Assembly: GCA_016808115.1 (NCBI GenBank)
Contig: JAEQBH010006386.1
Coordinates: 1 to 64,000, forward strand
Source of the DNA: Tetrastigma voinierianum
Lineage: Eukaryota > Streptophyta > Magnoliopsida > Vitales > Vitaceae
DNA length: 64,000 bases
Direction of reading: 5' to 3'
Each line of letters opens with the position of its first letter. Position 1 is the stretch's first letter. Positions 42,546-54,960 of this stretch are shown in pieces. Below the pieces are notes generated by a model, which was not told the origin of the DNA, did not search any database, and saw nothing but the letters and a program-made list of their open reading frames with translations. The translations under genes and the position numbers were made by a program.

Positions 42546-43934
42546 ATTGTCTTTTATTTTTATCACATCTTACTTATAAAGTAATCAGATGTATATAAAT
42601 ACTTAATCAGGAGTCTGAATTGTAAGTTTATCTTTAATCAGAAGTATAGAGTTGTGTATAGATACTTTCATACCATTTAAAAGCAAGCCAAAGGAACAAA
42701 TACATCTTTATATATAAATACATTTTTTGTCATTGGTTAATTCCTTGTAGTTTATCATTGTTTTATTTCATCTCCTGTAAATAAGAATTTAACTCTGTTT
42801 GAACCAGCTGATATTATAAGATAAAGGCAAAATATGACATAAAAATTGGGAGGTTTGGATTTGGGCATCATTGGCATTCCTTTTTGATGTTAACGAGTCA
42901 GTAGCAACTAGCAAGTAATTATTATAAACCTTTTTAATATCTTTGGAGCTTCAAAGCATAACATTAATTCTGTCACGTACAGACACTGATAAGTAGGGAG
43001 AGTGAAACTAAAATTCTTGAACTTGTAAAAGCTGAAAAACTATGGTTTTTAATATTGGGTTACACAATATGATTGGATAATAAAGTATAAATTCCTTTGT
43101 GGAAAAAGCACTTACATGGTAAGAAAACCTTGAAGGATCCAAAAAATGAGGATCCATTAGCCTCAATATTCAGGCCCTGGCTTTGTAATTTTAATTGGTT
43201 GTTCAGAGTTGCTGTAAGATCTAACTTCAACTTGATTTTTTCACTGTTTGGAATTTGATGTAGACTTGGGAAGAAGCCAGAAGACTTGATGATGGTCATT
43301 CTATGGGTTTCAAAACTATGCTTAGTGGTTTATTTTCTATATATAGGTTTAAAATGATATGACATGTTTATAAATATTGTAAAAGAAGGCAGACCGGTAT
43401 ATATAGTCCTGAAAATGCAAAGTCGGCTCATTTTTTATTACTGCAGACCGGTACTGCTTTTTTCATCCCATTGTCGTTAATTGTGGTTGTATTAGCAGAT
43501 TAGTTTTGTATGTAATATTTTTTGAAATTTAATACGGAGATTAACACACAATATTCTAGATCATTGAACACAATATTTCATATCATTGAATTCAAACTCA
43601 TCTCTGATAATAAAATAATAATAATAAATAAAAAACATATAGATTATATACCGGCTGAAGAACACGCAACCACGAGATTTCCCTTCACGATAGATCTAAA
43701 TCTTTGATCTCAAGAACACGTGAAACTACGAGAGATTTCTCTCGCTTATAGATTCTGCAATCCTTGATCTCTTCTTCTCTTCTTATCAAACTTCTTTGAT
43801 ACACATAAACGCTTTCTCAGAATTGATGGAAGAGCGCCTTAACCGCATTACGAAGGTTTCTATATATAACTTATTGATAGGAGAAGAGGGGCCAAGAATT
43901 ACACGCTCAGTAAAACCGCTCTAAACGTGTAATT
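42546..43934. other. Intergenic DNA, no gene seen
   Basis: 3' flank of the B3 gene followed by AT-rich sequence. 43640-43870 looks like an LTR- or leader-like segment (CACGAGATTTCCCTTCACG, with GAGATTTCTCTCG repeating near 43720), but I could not find a partner copy. Confidence 0.35.
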
Positions 43935-44006
43935 TGAATAATCGTTTTATAATAAATTATATTTATTATAATAATCGTTCTTATAATAAATTATATTTAT
44001 TATAAT
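43935..44006. repeat. Short tandem duplication
   Basis: Two copies of about 36 bp containing the palindromic ATAATAAATTATATTTATTAT. Confidence 0.8.
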
Positions 44007-44202
44007 TTACCCACTCCATCAAAGGTAAATATCTTCATAACAGTTTAAAGATATTGAGTATTCTTTTAATTAGCTAAATACTAGGTTAGTGGGCCACGCA
44101 CTTAATTTTAATGTGGAAATAACAATATTATCATAAATGTGGTGGTTATCAGCAAAATAATTAAGATAATTGATCAAGGCAGTTGGTTTGAATTTTAGGT
44201 TG

Positions 44203-44640
44203 ATATATTCTCGATAATGATGGGTGGGAATGAGCTTCCGATATTTGGTTTTTGTTAAACGATCAACCTTCCTAAAAGCTTAAGCTATAATATCTTCTCG
44301 ATAATAGTGGTTGGGAATGAGCTTCTAATATTTGGTTTTTGTGATATGACCAACTCTCCTAAAAGTTCTCTAGCCAGGTTAGGATCGCCTCCTCACATGC
44401 AACCCCATATCTTCTCGAAAATGGTGGTTGGGAATATTTGGTTTTTGTTAAACGACTAACTCTTCTAAAAGCTCAAACTTCTAGCTAAGATTTAGCCTTC
44501 CTTACATGCATCCCCATATCTTTTCGATAATGGTGCATGGTTGGGAATGAGCTTTTGATATTTGGTTTTTGTTAAACGATTAACTCTCCTAAAAACTCAA
44601 GCCTGTTGCTAGGATTTGGCCTCCCTTACGTATAGCTTCA
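44203..44640. repeat. Tandem repeat, four units of about 85-115 bp
   Basis: Each unit has ATCTTCTCGATAATGGTGG, TTGGGAATGAGCTTC, ATATTTGGTTTTTGTTAAAC and AACTCTCCTAAAAGC. Starts are at about 44203, 44287, 44405 and 44515, and a fragment recurs at 44772. Origin unknown. Confidence 0.8.
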
Positions 44641-45389
44641 TACTCGCACATGGAGAGTCAAATTATTTTAGTAGAATCTTTCACTGATTTTTAAATCATC
44701 AAATGGGGAATAAATTGTAAAGAAGTGACTCGAACTTAGAACCTTCTGCCAAATCAAGCATTGATATCCTGTTAATCGACCAACTCTGCTAAAAGCTTAA
44801 GCTTATAGAATTTGGATTTAATATAAATATCATGCCTTTGACATTTGTCCAATCACAAAGTTGTCTAAAAATTGAGGTGTGATCATGAGTTGTCTTTTAG
44901 GTTTCGTTTTGAAACTGAAACAATTTTGAAGAAAGCAAAAATAATAGAGAGGAAAAGTGGAATAAAAAAGTTTGAGGAAAAAAAGGTTTAAACTTGAGAA
45001 ATAAAGGTGCCATCCAATTCCGCTTCTTTCTTTTGCGGCCCATCTTACACTGAGAGCATTTTTCCAGGAAATAGATATTCAAACTACAAAATCCACATTG
45101 TTGTCAGTGAGGCTTTTGACATAAATAGTTGCACATTTCATGCTATTATCCATAATATTTTTTTGTCTAATGTGATCATCAGATATAAAATGGGAAGTGT
45201 CGTGTTAAAGTTATCCCAAAACTTCCCTAAATTGAGGGGATTTATCTCAGAGATCCACGTACTATTAAAGGGCATCGATCCATTGGATACGAGGGAAAGA
45301 AAATTGGTGTACTTAGCAGAAGATATATTTTATATGATAAAGGCTTCTTTGATACTGATACAAACTTTTGTTATCTGGATATCGAGAGT
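44641..45389. other. Intergenic DNA, no gene seen
   Basis: Contains a plus-strand open frame (45007-45495) without recognisable domain. Its 3' part overlaps the next repeat element, so I do not call it. Confidence 0.35.
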
Positions 45390-45555
45390 CAGTGGCGGAT
45401 CTAGGATTTTATACTTGAGGTGTAAGCATTATAATAGACTAATGATATACAAGAAATTTTTTTTTTTGGGATGTCAGCATTTTATTTTTTTTTAAAAGGT
45501 CAAAAAATGACTTATAAAAGTTTTTTGGGTGTCAATAACTACACTTAGATCCGCC
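45390..45555. mobile_element. Small hAT-like MITE
   Basis: The left end CAGTGGCGGATCTAGG and the reverse complement of the right end GGCGGATCTAAGTGTAG are inverted. TCGAGAGT (45382-45389) and TCGATAGC (45556-45563) agree at 6 of 8 positions as a decayed target duplication. Confidence 0.5.
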
Positions 45556-45952
45556 TCGATAGCTATGGGTAGGAGATGCTTGTAGAGCAAATTTGTATGC
45601 TTCATCTTGATGAAAGCAAATTTATATCAATGTATGGAAATGCTTGCACTGCTCCAAGGGAATGAAGGGGAATCAGATTGTGTGAATTTTGGTTGAATTA
45701 CAGAAGAAAGTTACATAGATGCAGCAGGAAATGATGAATCCTCAGGAAGAATCAAACATATGTTCTGCTCCTGCAAGTTTGTACAATTAAGCTCTGTCAT
45801 TTCCGTTTTTTAGAATGATAGTTCAATAAATACCAACTCAAATTATAAAAATTGTTTAATATTTAGATATTCCCTTAAAAATCTAATCAGTAATTTGCAA
45901 ATTTTTTCATATCTCTCTTTGTATTATTAAATGTATGTGTCTACAGTGGCAG

Positions 45953-47545
45953 AGGTAGAAATCAGAGGGCATTTTAAGTTAAGAAATTTTTTGCCAAATC
46001 TAATAACTTGAGGCCAGTTATGCATACTAACCTGGGAAAAAGTATACTAATGTCCTTAATGCCAATGTATGTCTAATATAATCTTTAACATTTTTTCGGT
46101 CAAAACATTCCTTTACCCTATCTGTCGTGATAAACTTATACCCTTGTCATTAACTGAATCCACATATAGGCAAACGGGGTGTTATCGTTGCTGATGTGGT
46201 ACTTGTCATATGCATTTTTAGTTGATGTGGCAGCCTTACATGTGATTCATTAAGCCCAAAAATTATGGATTTTAGGTGATTCATTAAACCTCTTGACCCC
46301 CTTGATCAATCTCTAGCTCTTACGAACTCTCAGTTGCAATCCGTTTGGTTGTTGAGGAAATAACATGATATTTTGGATTTTAGGTCTTTTTGTTGATATT
46401 TTCACTAACCCTTCAAACCCATTTTTATTCATTTCCTGGTTATCCTTTATGTTGGAGTGTTTTTGGTTTATGAGAAAATGGGGCAAAGAGAGAAAAAAAA
46501 AAGAATGTAATCTTTGTTTGGTTGCTGAGAAAGTTAAAGAAAAACCTAAAAAATAAAGGATACTAGATGAAGATGCTCAAATCTCATTTATGAAAAATGC
46601 TCAAGCTTTTACAAAAAAAAGGTCATTGTGCAACCATCGAACAAAGAAGTCTTTGTTTGGTTACTGAGAAAATTAAAGCAAGAAAAACCCATAAAACAAA
46701 TGAAGCTAAATGAAGATGCTTACATCTCACACGAAAATTGCCTGCTCTTACAAAACAACCCTTATAGTGCAACCATCGGACACAAAAGCTATAAATTAAA
46801 AAATTAGAAACTTTTTTATTTTTTTTCTCACTTTTCGGGAACCAAATTGGCATAAGAAGGAAACAATGTCAATGTCATAATGACACATCCATAATAGCTC
46901 TTAGCCCATAATAGTATAACAATCTGTGTTCTTAATTTGTAATTTCCATCATGGCAACGTCTCTATGAGGATGATGTAGAACTATGTTCTATGGAAGATA
47001 TGCATGGGAGAATTTGGGGTTTCAAAACAAATAAGAGAGGAAATCGGGGAGAGACGAAACAATTGGGTTATCAAAACAATCATGGGTACCAATGCAAATA
47101 GGGTCAAAAATGAGATGAAAGAGAAATAAGGGAGAAATTAGGGTTTTCGATATAGAGAAAATTATGTTTAACATGGAGAATGTCGTAAAAAGAGAGGGAG
47201 CTTAGGGATGAAGCTAAGAGGGAATTGAGGGTATTAAGGGGAGTTGGGGGTGGATTCAAGGGTATTTTTGTTAAAAGAATGTTTGGGTTAAAAAACCATG
47301 TGCAAAAGTGTCATAGGACAAAAAATAAAAGCACATAAGGGGTGCCACATTAGAACCGTTAACGAACTAGATTGGGTATATGGCCAAATATAGGAGGCAT
47401 TAGTGTTATTCCTTACCCTGGAATGAATTTTTTTCCTTCCTAGGAACTGAGTCCTACCCATTCCTTGATTCAGCTACTAATGCTTCTATGTCCTACTCCC
47501 CATACTAACCTTCCTAGTTTTGATTCCCCCGGCCTCTGCCAGACT
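45953..47545. mobile_element. Nested inverted-repeat elements without coding sequence
   Basis: The outer ends share TGGCAGAGG in inverted order (about 45957 and 47535). Inside, GGGAAAAAGTATACTAATGT at about 46035 is inverted relative to the sequence ending CATTAGTGTTATTCCTTACC at about 47420, giving a second inverted repeat of about 30 bp. No target duplication was confirmed for either, so these are candidates for one MITE inserted in another. Confidence 0.4.
46511..46791. repeat. Direct duplication, two units of about 141 bp
   Basis: Both units start TCTTTGTTTGGTT and end GTGCAACCATCG plus a few bases (46511-46650 and 46651-46791). It lies inside the inner inverted-repeat element. Confidence 0.8.
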
Positions 47546-47829
47546 GCCAGTTATGCATGACTTTTTATTGTTTTTAGTGTCATCAATATATGTAATATTC
47601 AATGTTTAGTATTTATTATATTTTCATAAAAATATAATTGACATTCTGGAAAAGAAAACTTGTTTTTATCAATTGTCTACCAAGAATCATTTCCAGAACA
47701 CAGTTTCCTTTCAATCTATAGGATCTTTAGGTTATTTAGGCTGATCATTTGGAACCTGAAAGTACTATGGAAAGAATAAAAAATACTTTAAAAAATAATT
47801 TTCTTAGATTTCTCACTGTAGATAATATA

Positions 47830-48235
47830 AAAGATTAAATAATTTACTGGTCGATTTTATTCCTTTTGTATTATGTTTACTTATTGACCATATGCTAATA
47901 TCAACTCTATTTTTAGGGTATGCTGATTTTATCCCTTTTATATCTATCTTTCCCGGGTATTCTCATCTCATCCTAAATGCCAAACTTTGCCACAAATATG
48001 CATATTAATTTAATTTTTCAACTAATTCTTTTAGTTTCCCAAAGTGATTAAAAGAAAAAGGAGAAACAAAATGAATCACATCATAGAATTTAGTACCCTT
48101 AAAGATAAAAAAAGATTGCATAAGTTATCTACTATATATCCTTTTCTAAATTTATTTGTGTTAAGATATCCTTTTTAAATCCTGCCTAGCAACATGGATT
48201 CTAATACTCTTTCCCAATAAAACCCTAATCTCCAA
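47830..48235. repeat. Segmental duplication, copy 1
   Basis: Shares GATTTTATTCCTTTT, TCATCTCATC, AAATGCCAAACTTT and TTTTAGTTTCC in the same order with 48675-49031. Its end (CTAGCAACATGGATTCTAAT) matches 62549-62580, on the far side of the large insertion. Confidence 0.75.
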
Positions 48236-48674
48236 TTTAGATTTGAGAAAGAATATATTGTCATTTCCCTCACTTCATTACATGATCATTTTAAATACTT
48301 TATAATTTTTATCTTACTTGACTTGTCATCTTATTAAATTAGGATGCAATTTGTAGTTCTCAGCATCATCTCAATCGGCCTGATCAGACTTGAAGTACTG
48401 CATTGGATAGAAATTATGAGTTCAGATATTTAATTGAACAAAAAAAATGTTTAGGATACCAAAATTAAAAGCTTGAAAATTAGTTTCCTTGAAACTTACA
48501 TTTATTTAATTAATCCTTCATAAAATTGAATTTCATGCATTGTATTTTTAATCAACTTAACAAATTTTATCATACATATATAATTTTTTCAAAAAATAAT
48601 TTTAATTTATATGAGTAAATTATTTTTGTACATTATTCTAAATCCATTTCAGTTATTTGAACTATTTAATACTA

Positions 48675-49040
48675 AAATTAAATAATTTATACCTTTCTTT
48701 AGTTATGGCCATGCTGATTTTATTCCTTTTATATCATGTTTACTCATGGTTCATATGCTAATTTTATTCTCTTATTTGTATGGTATACTGATTTTATCCT
48801 TTTATGTTTGTTCTCATAGGGTATTGTCATCTCATCTCAAATGCCAAACTTTCCTACAAATATACATATAATTTGGATTTTTCACTAATTTTTTAGTTTC
48901 CTAAAAAGGAAAATGAATGAGGACAGAATTAATTAGTACTTTAAAGAGATACTAGATTTCTATCTTCTATATTTTCCTAAAATTATTTTTCTTAATTAAT
49001 TTAATGTAAAAAATTAATACCAAGACACCCATTTTAAATT
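48675..49040. repeat. Segmental duplication, copy 2, first part
   Basis: Direct copy of 47830-48180 at an offset of about 850 bp. It is interrupted at 49040 by the Mutator-type MITE and continues at 62527. The stretch between the copies (48236-48674) has no recognised feature. Confidence 0.7.
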
Positions 49041-49149
49041 GGGAAAAGTATGTATCAAGATACCAATTTGAAAATAAGTTTACATACATCAGTACCAAGA
49101 ATTTGATTTACAAGGTTCAAGCTACTCCTTAAAAAATTAATTGTAGATT

Positions 49150-49515
49150 AACTAACTATAACTAGAGAATGTACAACCATGACTATGGAATACCCTAAAA
49201 AAATAATTATAGATTAACCAATGTATTACCATAACTAGCAAATGTACTACTATAACTAGCGAATGTATTACCATGATTAGTGATTGTACTAACATAACTA
49301 GCGAATGTATTATTATAAATAGCGAATGTACTACCATAACTAACGAATGCAATATCTAGTGAATGTATCTTAAAAAAATTATTATAGATCAACAAATGTA
49401 TTACCAAAACTAGCGAACATACTACCATAACTAGCAAATATGCTACCATGATTAGTGAATGTACTACATTCATTGGTTATGGTAATACATTCGCTAGTTA
49501 TAGTAATACATTGAC
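49150..49515. repeat. Minisatellite of about 21-bp units inside the MITE
   Basis: Units of CATAACTAGCGAATGTACTAC type are arrayed in one direction to about 49465 and then in the opposite direction to about 49515. Confidence 0.85.
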
Positions 49516-49701
49516 TAATCTACAATTATTTTTTAAAGGGTATGAACTTAAGTGCAAATCTACATTCACTCATCATAGTGGTAGTACATTGTCAAGGTCA
49601 TGATAGTACATTGACTTATCTACAATTATTTTTTAAAGGGTGAAGTGAACCTTGTAAACTAAACTTAGTGCCGTACGTATCGATTATTTTCAAATTGAGA
49701 T

Positions 49702-50470
49702 TGATGATGCTTTCAACCTAACTCGGGTCGAGCGTGGGGCCGGGGCTGGAGCGTGTGGCCGCCGGGCCGACCCGATTGCTCATGGGCCGATGCAAGGTCT
49801 GACTGTCTCTGGCCGAGGCAGGATCGTCGCACTAACGATCCGTGTGTCTCACGTGAGAGCACTCCTCCGCAAAAACAAGGAAATAGCTGGGCTCATGAGC
49901 TTCGCCGTGTCACCCGATGCCTGCCGGCTCTTCGAGAGAAAAAAGAGACCGGCTTAGAGGGCAAATGTCGTATACGAGTATGTGTCTAAGAATGTAAGAA
50001 TGTCAAGGCTTGGTTTCATGTATCTTTCACCCCGAAAATTTTGGTGCTTGTATTTATAGTAGATGTTCAACCGCTTTCTGATGGTGGTTAGAGTCCTTCC
50101 CATTGACTCGATATTTCTTATTTTGTAGTCCATACTCCGATTTAGCATTGTGATATGTATGAGTCGCTTGTTCGAGATAATCCTCTTTCTTTATCAGGGG
50201 AGACCTAACCTGCGATGATCTCGTTATTATTTTCCTCTTATTGATAAGGTTTGGGTTGGACTCCAGGATAACATTGCTGGGGTTATTCTATTTTCTCGAT
50301 GAGCGATGCAATAATCCGATTTAGGATATGGGCCTGACTATCTGTGATTGTCCTGACCCCACTGGGCCTTTGATTTCGGGCCTGTGACTGAGGGAGCCTC
50401 GTATCAGACCGGGCGTACCACTTCTTCGGGCTTCACGTGGCCTCCAGTTTCCATTTTTTAAACCCTATCA
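49702..50470 (-). repeat. 3' LTR of element C
   Basis: On the plus strand it starts TGATGATGC and ends AAACCCTATCA, next to the complement of the polypurine tract GGTGGGGGCC. It matches 61768-62506 through the AGAGAAAAAAGAGACCG and TATTTATAGTAGATGTTC blocks. Confidence 0.88.
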
Positions 50471-50483
50471 AGGCCCCCACCGT
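50471..50483 (-). other. Polypurine tract of element C
   Basis: The minus strand reads ACGGTGGGGGCCT directly before the LTR start. Confidence 0.75.
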
Positions 50484-51560
50484 GGTACGCCGGGCGTGGG
50501 CAAGGGTCAATTCTTTCCGACGGCTAGTTTCTACGTGTCTGCTCTGGTCAGTCGCAAAGCCACTACCGCTATAAGTCTTGTGATAATGATGACCCTTAGG
50601 TTTTCGCGCCATTTCCTCCCATTTCTTCCAAGCTCCTTCGTTTCTTTCGTGGATCTTTCGCTCATTCTCGCTTCGCTTCCGGACCTTCTTTTCAAATTCT
50701 CCCTGCTACGCCCCTTTGCTAGCCTTCTTCACACTGGGTCCATTCAGTCCGTATTTCCTGCTTTTGATTGGCAATGACGAAACACTAGGGTTTAACCGAT
50801 TGGCTTTTATTTTTGTCGCCGTTTCGCTACGGGTCCTGGGTCGCTCTTCTTCTTGCGGATTGGTGGATGACTCCGCCTGTTGCTCTGGCCAGATAGCTGA
50901 GACGCTCCCATTGCCTCGGCTATATCCTCAACCCCCGACCGCCGGCTACTCTCTTCCCAATGATAAGGGTAAAGCGAAATAAAACCTAATTACATATCCT
51001 CGGGGGCCTGGAGACCTTAAATCACTGCTCAACATGTCGTGAATGTGGGACCCAGTAAGGTCAATCTCTTCTACGGAGTACCTCGCTGATCAAGCATCGA
51101 CCTCCCTTGTATACGAGTAATGGGTCCCCATGTCTTAACCTTTTATGCACTTTCAGTGTTCGGGATGGTTTGTTTTTCGAGGTCGCCGACAATGGCCTTC
51201 GCTTTCCCTCTGCACTTTCTCATGAAGAGGGTCTCAACATTTCAATATTTCATTTCTCCCAACTCGTCCCAACTATTGGGCATTTTGGTGGGGGTTATTG
51301 GCTTCCCTTTAGGGATAAAGGGCCTCTAAGGTCCCTAGCTCGCCTTGTTTCTTCATCTTTTTACCCAAATGAGACCACCGAGGGCTTTATTTTTCCATGT
51401 CCCACAAATGCCTTCTACAGATCTTTGATTCTTCCATTTTTCGTATAGGTCATGGTAGGACGCTATTTCTTCGTCAGTGGTTTCAATTGGGAATATAATC
51501 CTTTCTGACAAGGATGACACCTCGGGTGTCTCCACCTACCGGCGCCCCTCGGGAACATTC
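50484..51560 (-). other. 3' untranslated region of element C next to the LTR
   Basis: It shares the CTTGTGATAATGATGACC block with elements A and B. Open frames here are short and on the non-coding strand. Confidence 0.5.
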
Positions 51561-53310
51561 GTGAGTATTTGTACCGTTTCTTTGGCATGATCATCCGGGC
51601 AGGCCGGATGTTTCGATTTCAGACCATCTCGTCTTTGCTTCCCGCAGGCTCGTCTTGAACCCAGCTACCGAAGATAATGTCATAGCACCTCAGCAAGCAT
51701 GGATATCCCCGTCTGGTCTCACGATAATCGATAAGGCCTGATATCCCCGGTCCATCTTAATCCCGAGGTAATCTTTTACGGCTCTCCGTCGAGGTCTCAT
51801 CACAAGTACTGGGATCCTCTCCACTGGGCTTATTGGGTCGGCGCTCCTACTCAGGAGAGATCTTGGTTCATTCAGCGGCGTCCTAAGCCCCTGAGTGTGA
51901 AAAGGAAAAATCGAGCCCATTGAGGAGGAGCCGCTCTGGCTTCGACCAAAGTTCAAGCCGGAGCGCCTCCAAATTCCGCTCACGCAGCGGGCGCCGCCTC
52001 CTTTAGGCGAGGCTCCCAGTGATTTTGAGCCCCCACCTCCCCTAAGCTCCGACTCGAAGGGCCAGCACCCTTCTGAGTGAGGCCGAGCAATCAAGTGTGG
52101 TTATGCCTATTACCGTCTGAATCCGCCTTTAGAAGAAGTCAATCGCTCTCAAAGGCATGAATCAAGAGAAGAACTGGAAGCAAAAGCTCTACTAAACCTT
52201 GACTCGCTTTTCAACACTTAACCCTGCACATGGTTTGCCTCCCTCCATCCCCTCATGGACCCGACCCTGGGAGGATCGGCGATGCTTGTTGACTGTGGCT
52301 TTAGCTTTCTATCCTCTCAGGCTGTCTCTCAGAAGTCTATAATCTGCTTCGTCTCCATGCCGCCTCCGTGTTGAGCTATCTCTGCGCTGATATGTAGCCA
52401 CTATCTCAGCACCGCTGAATGCCAAATCAACCATATGTACACGCAGAACTGCCTGACCATAGTGTCTTGCAGTGGTCTCTCCCACTTGAACTAATCAGCC
52501 CCAGCAACTGAGCCATAATGATCGGGCAGGCTGGAGCTGAATGGTCCCAATTAAAAGCACATTTACTCGCCTCATTCGCTGAAAAGCAAGATTTATGGTC
52601 CCACAGTCTACACACTCAAAGGCGTGCTTCTCGGAGGTTCGAGAAGCTGTCCGTACTTTAAGCAAAGTGATTTGAGGAGGCCCTGAGGGCCAAGTCCTGG
52701 CCGAGAGTGAGCTTCCCGGTGGTTGTGGAGGAGCTCATTACCTCCCGGCGAGCCGCGGATCTCTGCCGGAATTACGTGCGCTAATCTGGGTGATCTCGAA
52801 TGATAAGCAAGCGCAACTCGAGCGCTCGCCGCGGCTTCCGAGTGCAAGGTGTTGCTAGAGACTGGTCATTTTGAATCTTTCCTGTCACCAGTAGAACTGT
52901 CAACGAGGGAATGCTCGATTTCACGCACATCTTCACCACGAGTTAGTTTAGCCGCTCGCAGGGATGAGGCTCAATAGGGCACCGAGGGACTAGCCGTTGG
53001 CTCGTGGCTTCCCAGGCCTCGCCTTCAACCGGAAGTCACGACTTACACCAGATCCGATCCACCTTGACCCCATGCTGGATCTAAGAGGCAGAGGAATCTT
53101 TTCTACTTAACCATTCCTCAAGAGCTCCACACTCATCGTGACCAATTCCTTCCTCTTCACGTCCGTTCCTCCCGGGCTGACGTCTGATCTCCTATGTTTA
53201 TGTTTGCCTGGTGCCGGCTTTATTTGTTCATATATATGTATGTTCTCCTTTCGACGGGCCTGAGGCCCGAGACACGTGTAGTCTTCCAAACATATATATA
53301 AATATACTCT
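51560..53310. other. GC-rich block of unknown origin inside element C
   Basis: About 1.75 kb absent from element B at the same position. It is richer in GC than its surroundings and contains several open frames of 60-130 residues on the minus strand (for example 52094-51690) without recognisable domains. A plus-strand segment near 52290 reads AMLVDCGFSFLSSQAV, faintly like a retroviral protease start, which is not enough to call. It ends in a run of 18 T (53310-53327). A captured host or foreign element sequence is possible. Confidence 0.4.
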
Positions 53311-53499
53311 TTTTTTTTTTTTTTTTATATCGTCAAGGCTTCATTGTGCATCGCTGCCATCTTCCATGATTTGAATGGGCCTGCATTGAGATCGTGAGTG
53401 AGACAATAAGCTCGCGACTTAGGCCGCGCCTCAGAGCCGGGCCCGACTCTGATTTGGGCTTAATATGTCAGGCGGATTCGCCAATGTCGACCGTTGAAT

Positions 53500-54960
53500 A
53501 AGAGGTCGCCCATGGCAATTGTAAAGTAGAGCTCGCCCATGTTGAGGATGGGAAGTGATGGGATAGGCTCGTCGAATGAATAGTAAAGTGAGCTAGATCC
53601 ATCTTTGAGTGATGGGATGAGCTCGTCGGAGTGACTCGATTAAGTAGAGCTGTTAAAAAATGGTGATTGGGATGAGCTCAGTGGAATAATCGGATTGATA
53701 AGGCTAGGTGCTGATGATGAGGAAGAGCTTGTGAATGAATAATTAAAAGCGAGGGCTCGTCATTATTGATGGAGAGAGCTAAAATTGAGATCTGATAATG
53801 AAATCCATTTCGTCATGTTGAGGCAGTGGGATGACCAGTCAGATGAATATTAAGTAAGATTGTCATGTAGCGAAATGGAAGAGCTTCGTCGGAATGAATA
53901 GTAAAGTAAAGCTTGTTCCATGTTGTTGGTGATGGGAAGAAACTCGTGGGATGAATAGTAAATGAGGCTACAATCATGTGGGTGTTGGGAAGAACAGTTA
54001 GGATGAATAAGTAAAGAAGTGGGCTGATCATGTTTGGTGATGGATGACTCGTCGAATCGTTGAGCGGAGCTGTCCGTATTGAGTGATCGGGAAGGCCATT
54101 CAGAATCTGAACTAAATTGAAGCGGGGCACCGTCCGTGTTGTGTGATGGGAAAGAGCTCGTCGGGATGAGTAAAGTAGAGCTCGTCCATGTTGAGTGATG
54201 GGATGAGCTCGTCAGGATGATGTGGTAAGGGCTCCGTTCCATGTTGAGTGAGTGGGATGAGCTGGTGAGATGAATCAGTAGTAGAGCTGATCGTCTTGAG
54301 TGATGCGGATGAGCTATTAGAGATAACATTTCAATCCGGCGTATTGAGTGATGGGAAGAGCTCGTCAGAATGAATAATTGAAAGGGCCTGATATTGTTGT
54401 GTGATGGGAAGAGCTTCGTCGGGATGAGTAGTAAAGTAGGCTCGTCCGTGTTGAGATGATGGGGATGAGCTAAAGTGGGAGCCGATAAAATAAAGTAGAG
54501 CTCGTCCTTTAGGTGATGGGATGAGCTTTCGTCGAGAATGGAATATTAAAGTAGAGGCTCGTCGTCTTTGAGTGATGGGATGAGCTCGTCGGAATAAGTG
54601 GTAAGTAGAGCTAAATCCGTGTTGAGTGATGGGATGAGCTCGTCAGAGATATTAATCGTGAATACCGTCCGTATTTATTGTGATGGGAAGAACGTCGGGA
54701 ATGAATGGTAAAGTAGAGGCTGCGTCCGTGGCAGAAGTGATGGGATGAGGCTCGTCGAGGATGGCCAGGCGTCCGTATTGAGTGATGGGAGGCTCCCCCG
54801 GAATGAATAGTGGCGGGGCTGCGTCCGTATTTATTAGTGGGAAGGCTACGTCGAATGAATAAGTGAGCTTCCGTCCGTGTGGGATGGGGAAGAGAAGCTC
54901 AGTGGGGATGAATAATAAAGTAGAGCTCGTCAGCTGTTGGTGGTGGGATAGGCTCGTCAG
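53500..54960. repeat. Hypervariable tandem array 1 of element C
   Basis: About 25 degenerate units of roughly 55 bp based on GAGCTCGTCC, TTGAGTGATGGGATGAGC and TCGGAATGAATAGTAAAGT. Many units carry 1-3 base losses or insertions. Same relative position as the array in element B, with unrelated unit sequence apart from GAGCTC. Confidence 0.9.

Noticed and set aside
49207..49473. 88-residue minus-strand open frame
   Set aside because: Translation of a 21-bp minisatellite, whose unit length keeps the frame open.
49150..49515. CRISPR-like array
   Set aside because: The units are contiguous with no unique spacers, and this is plant nuclear DNA.
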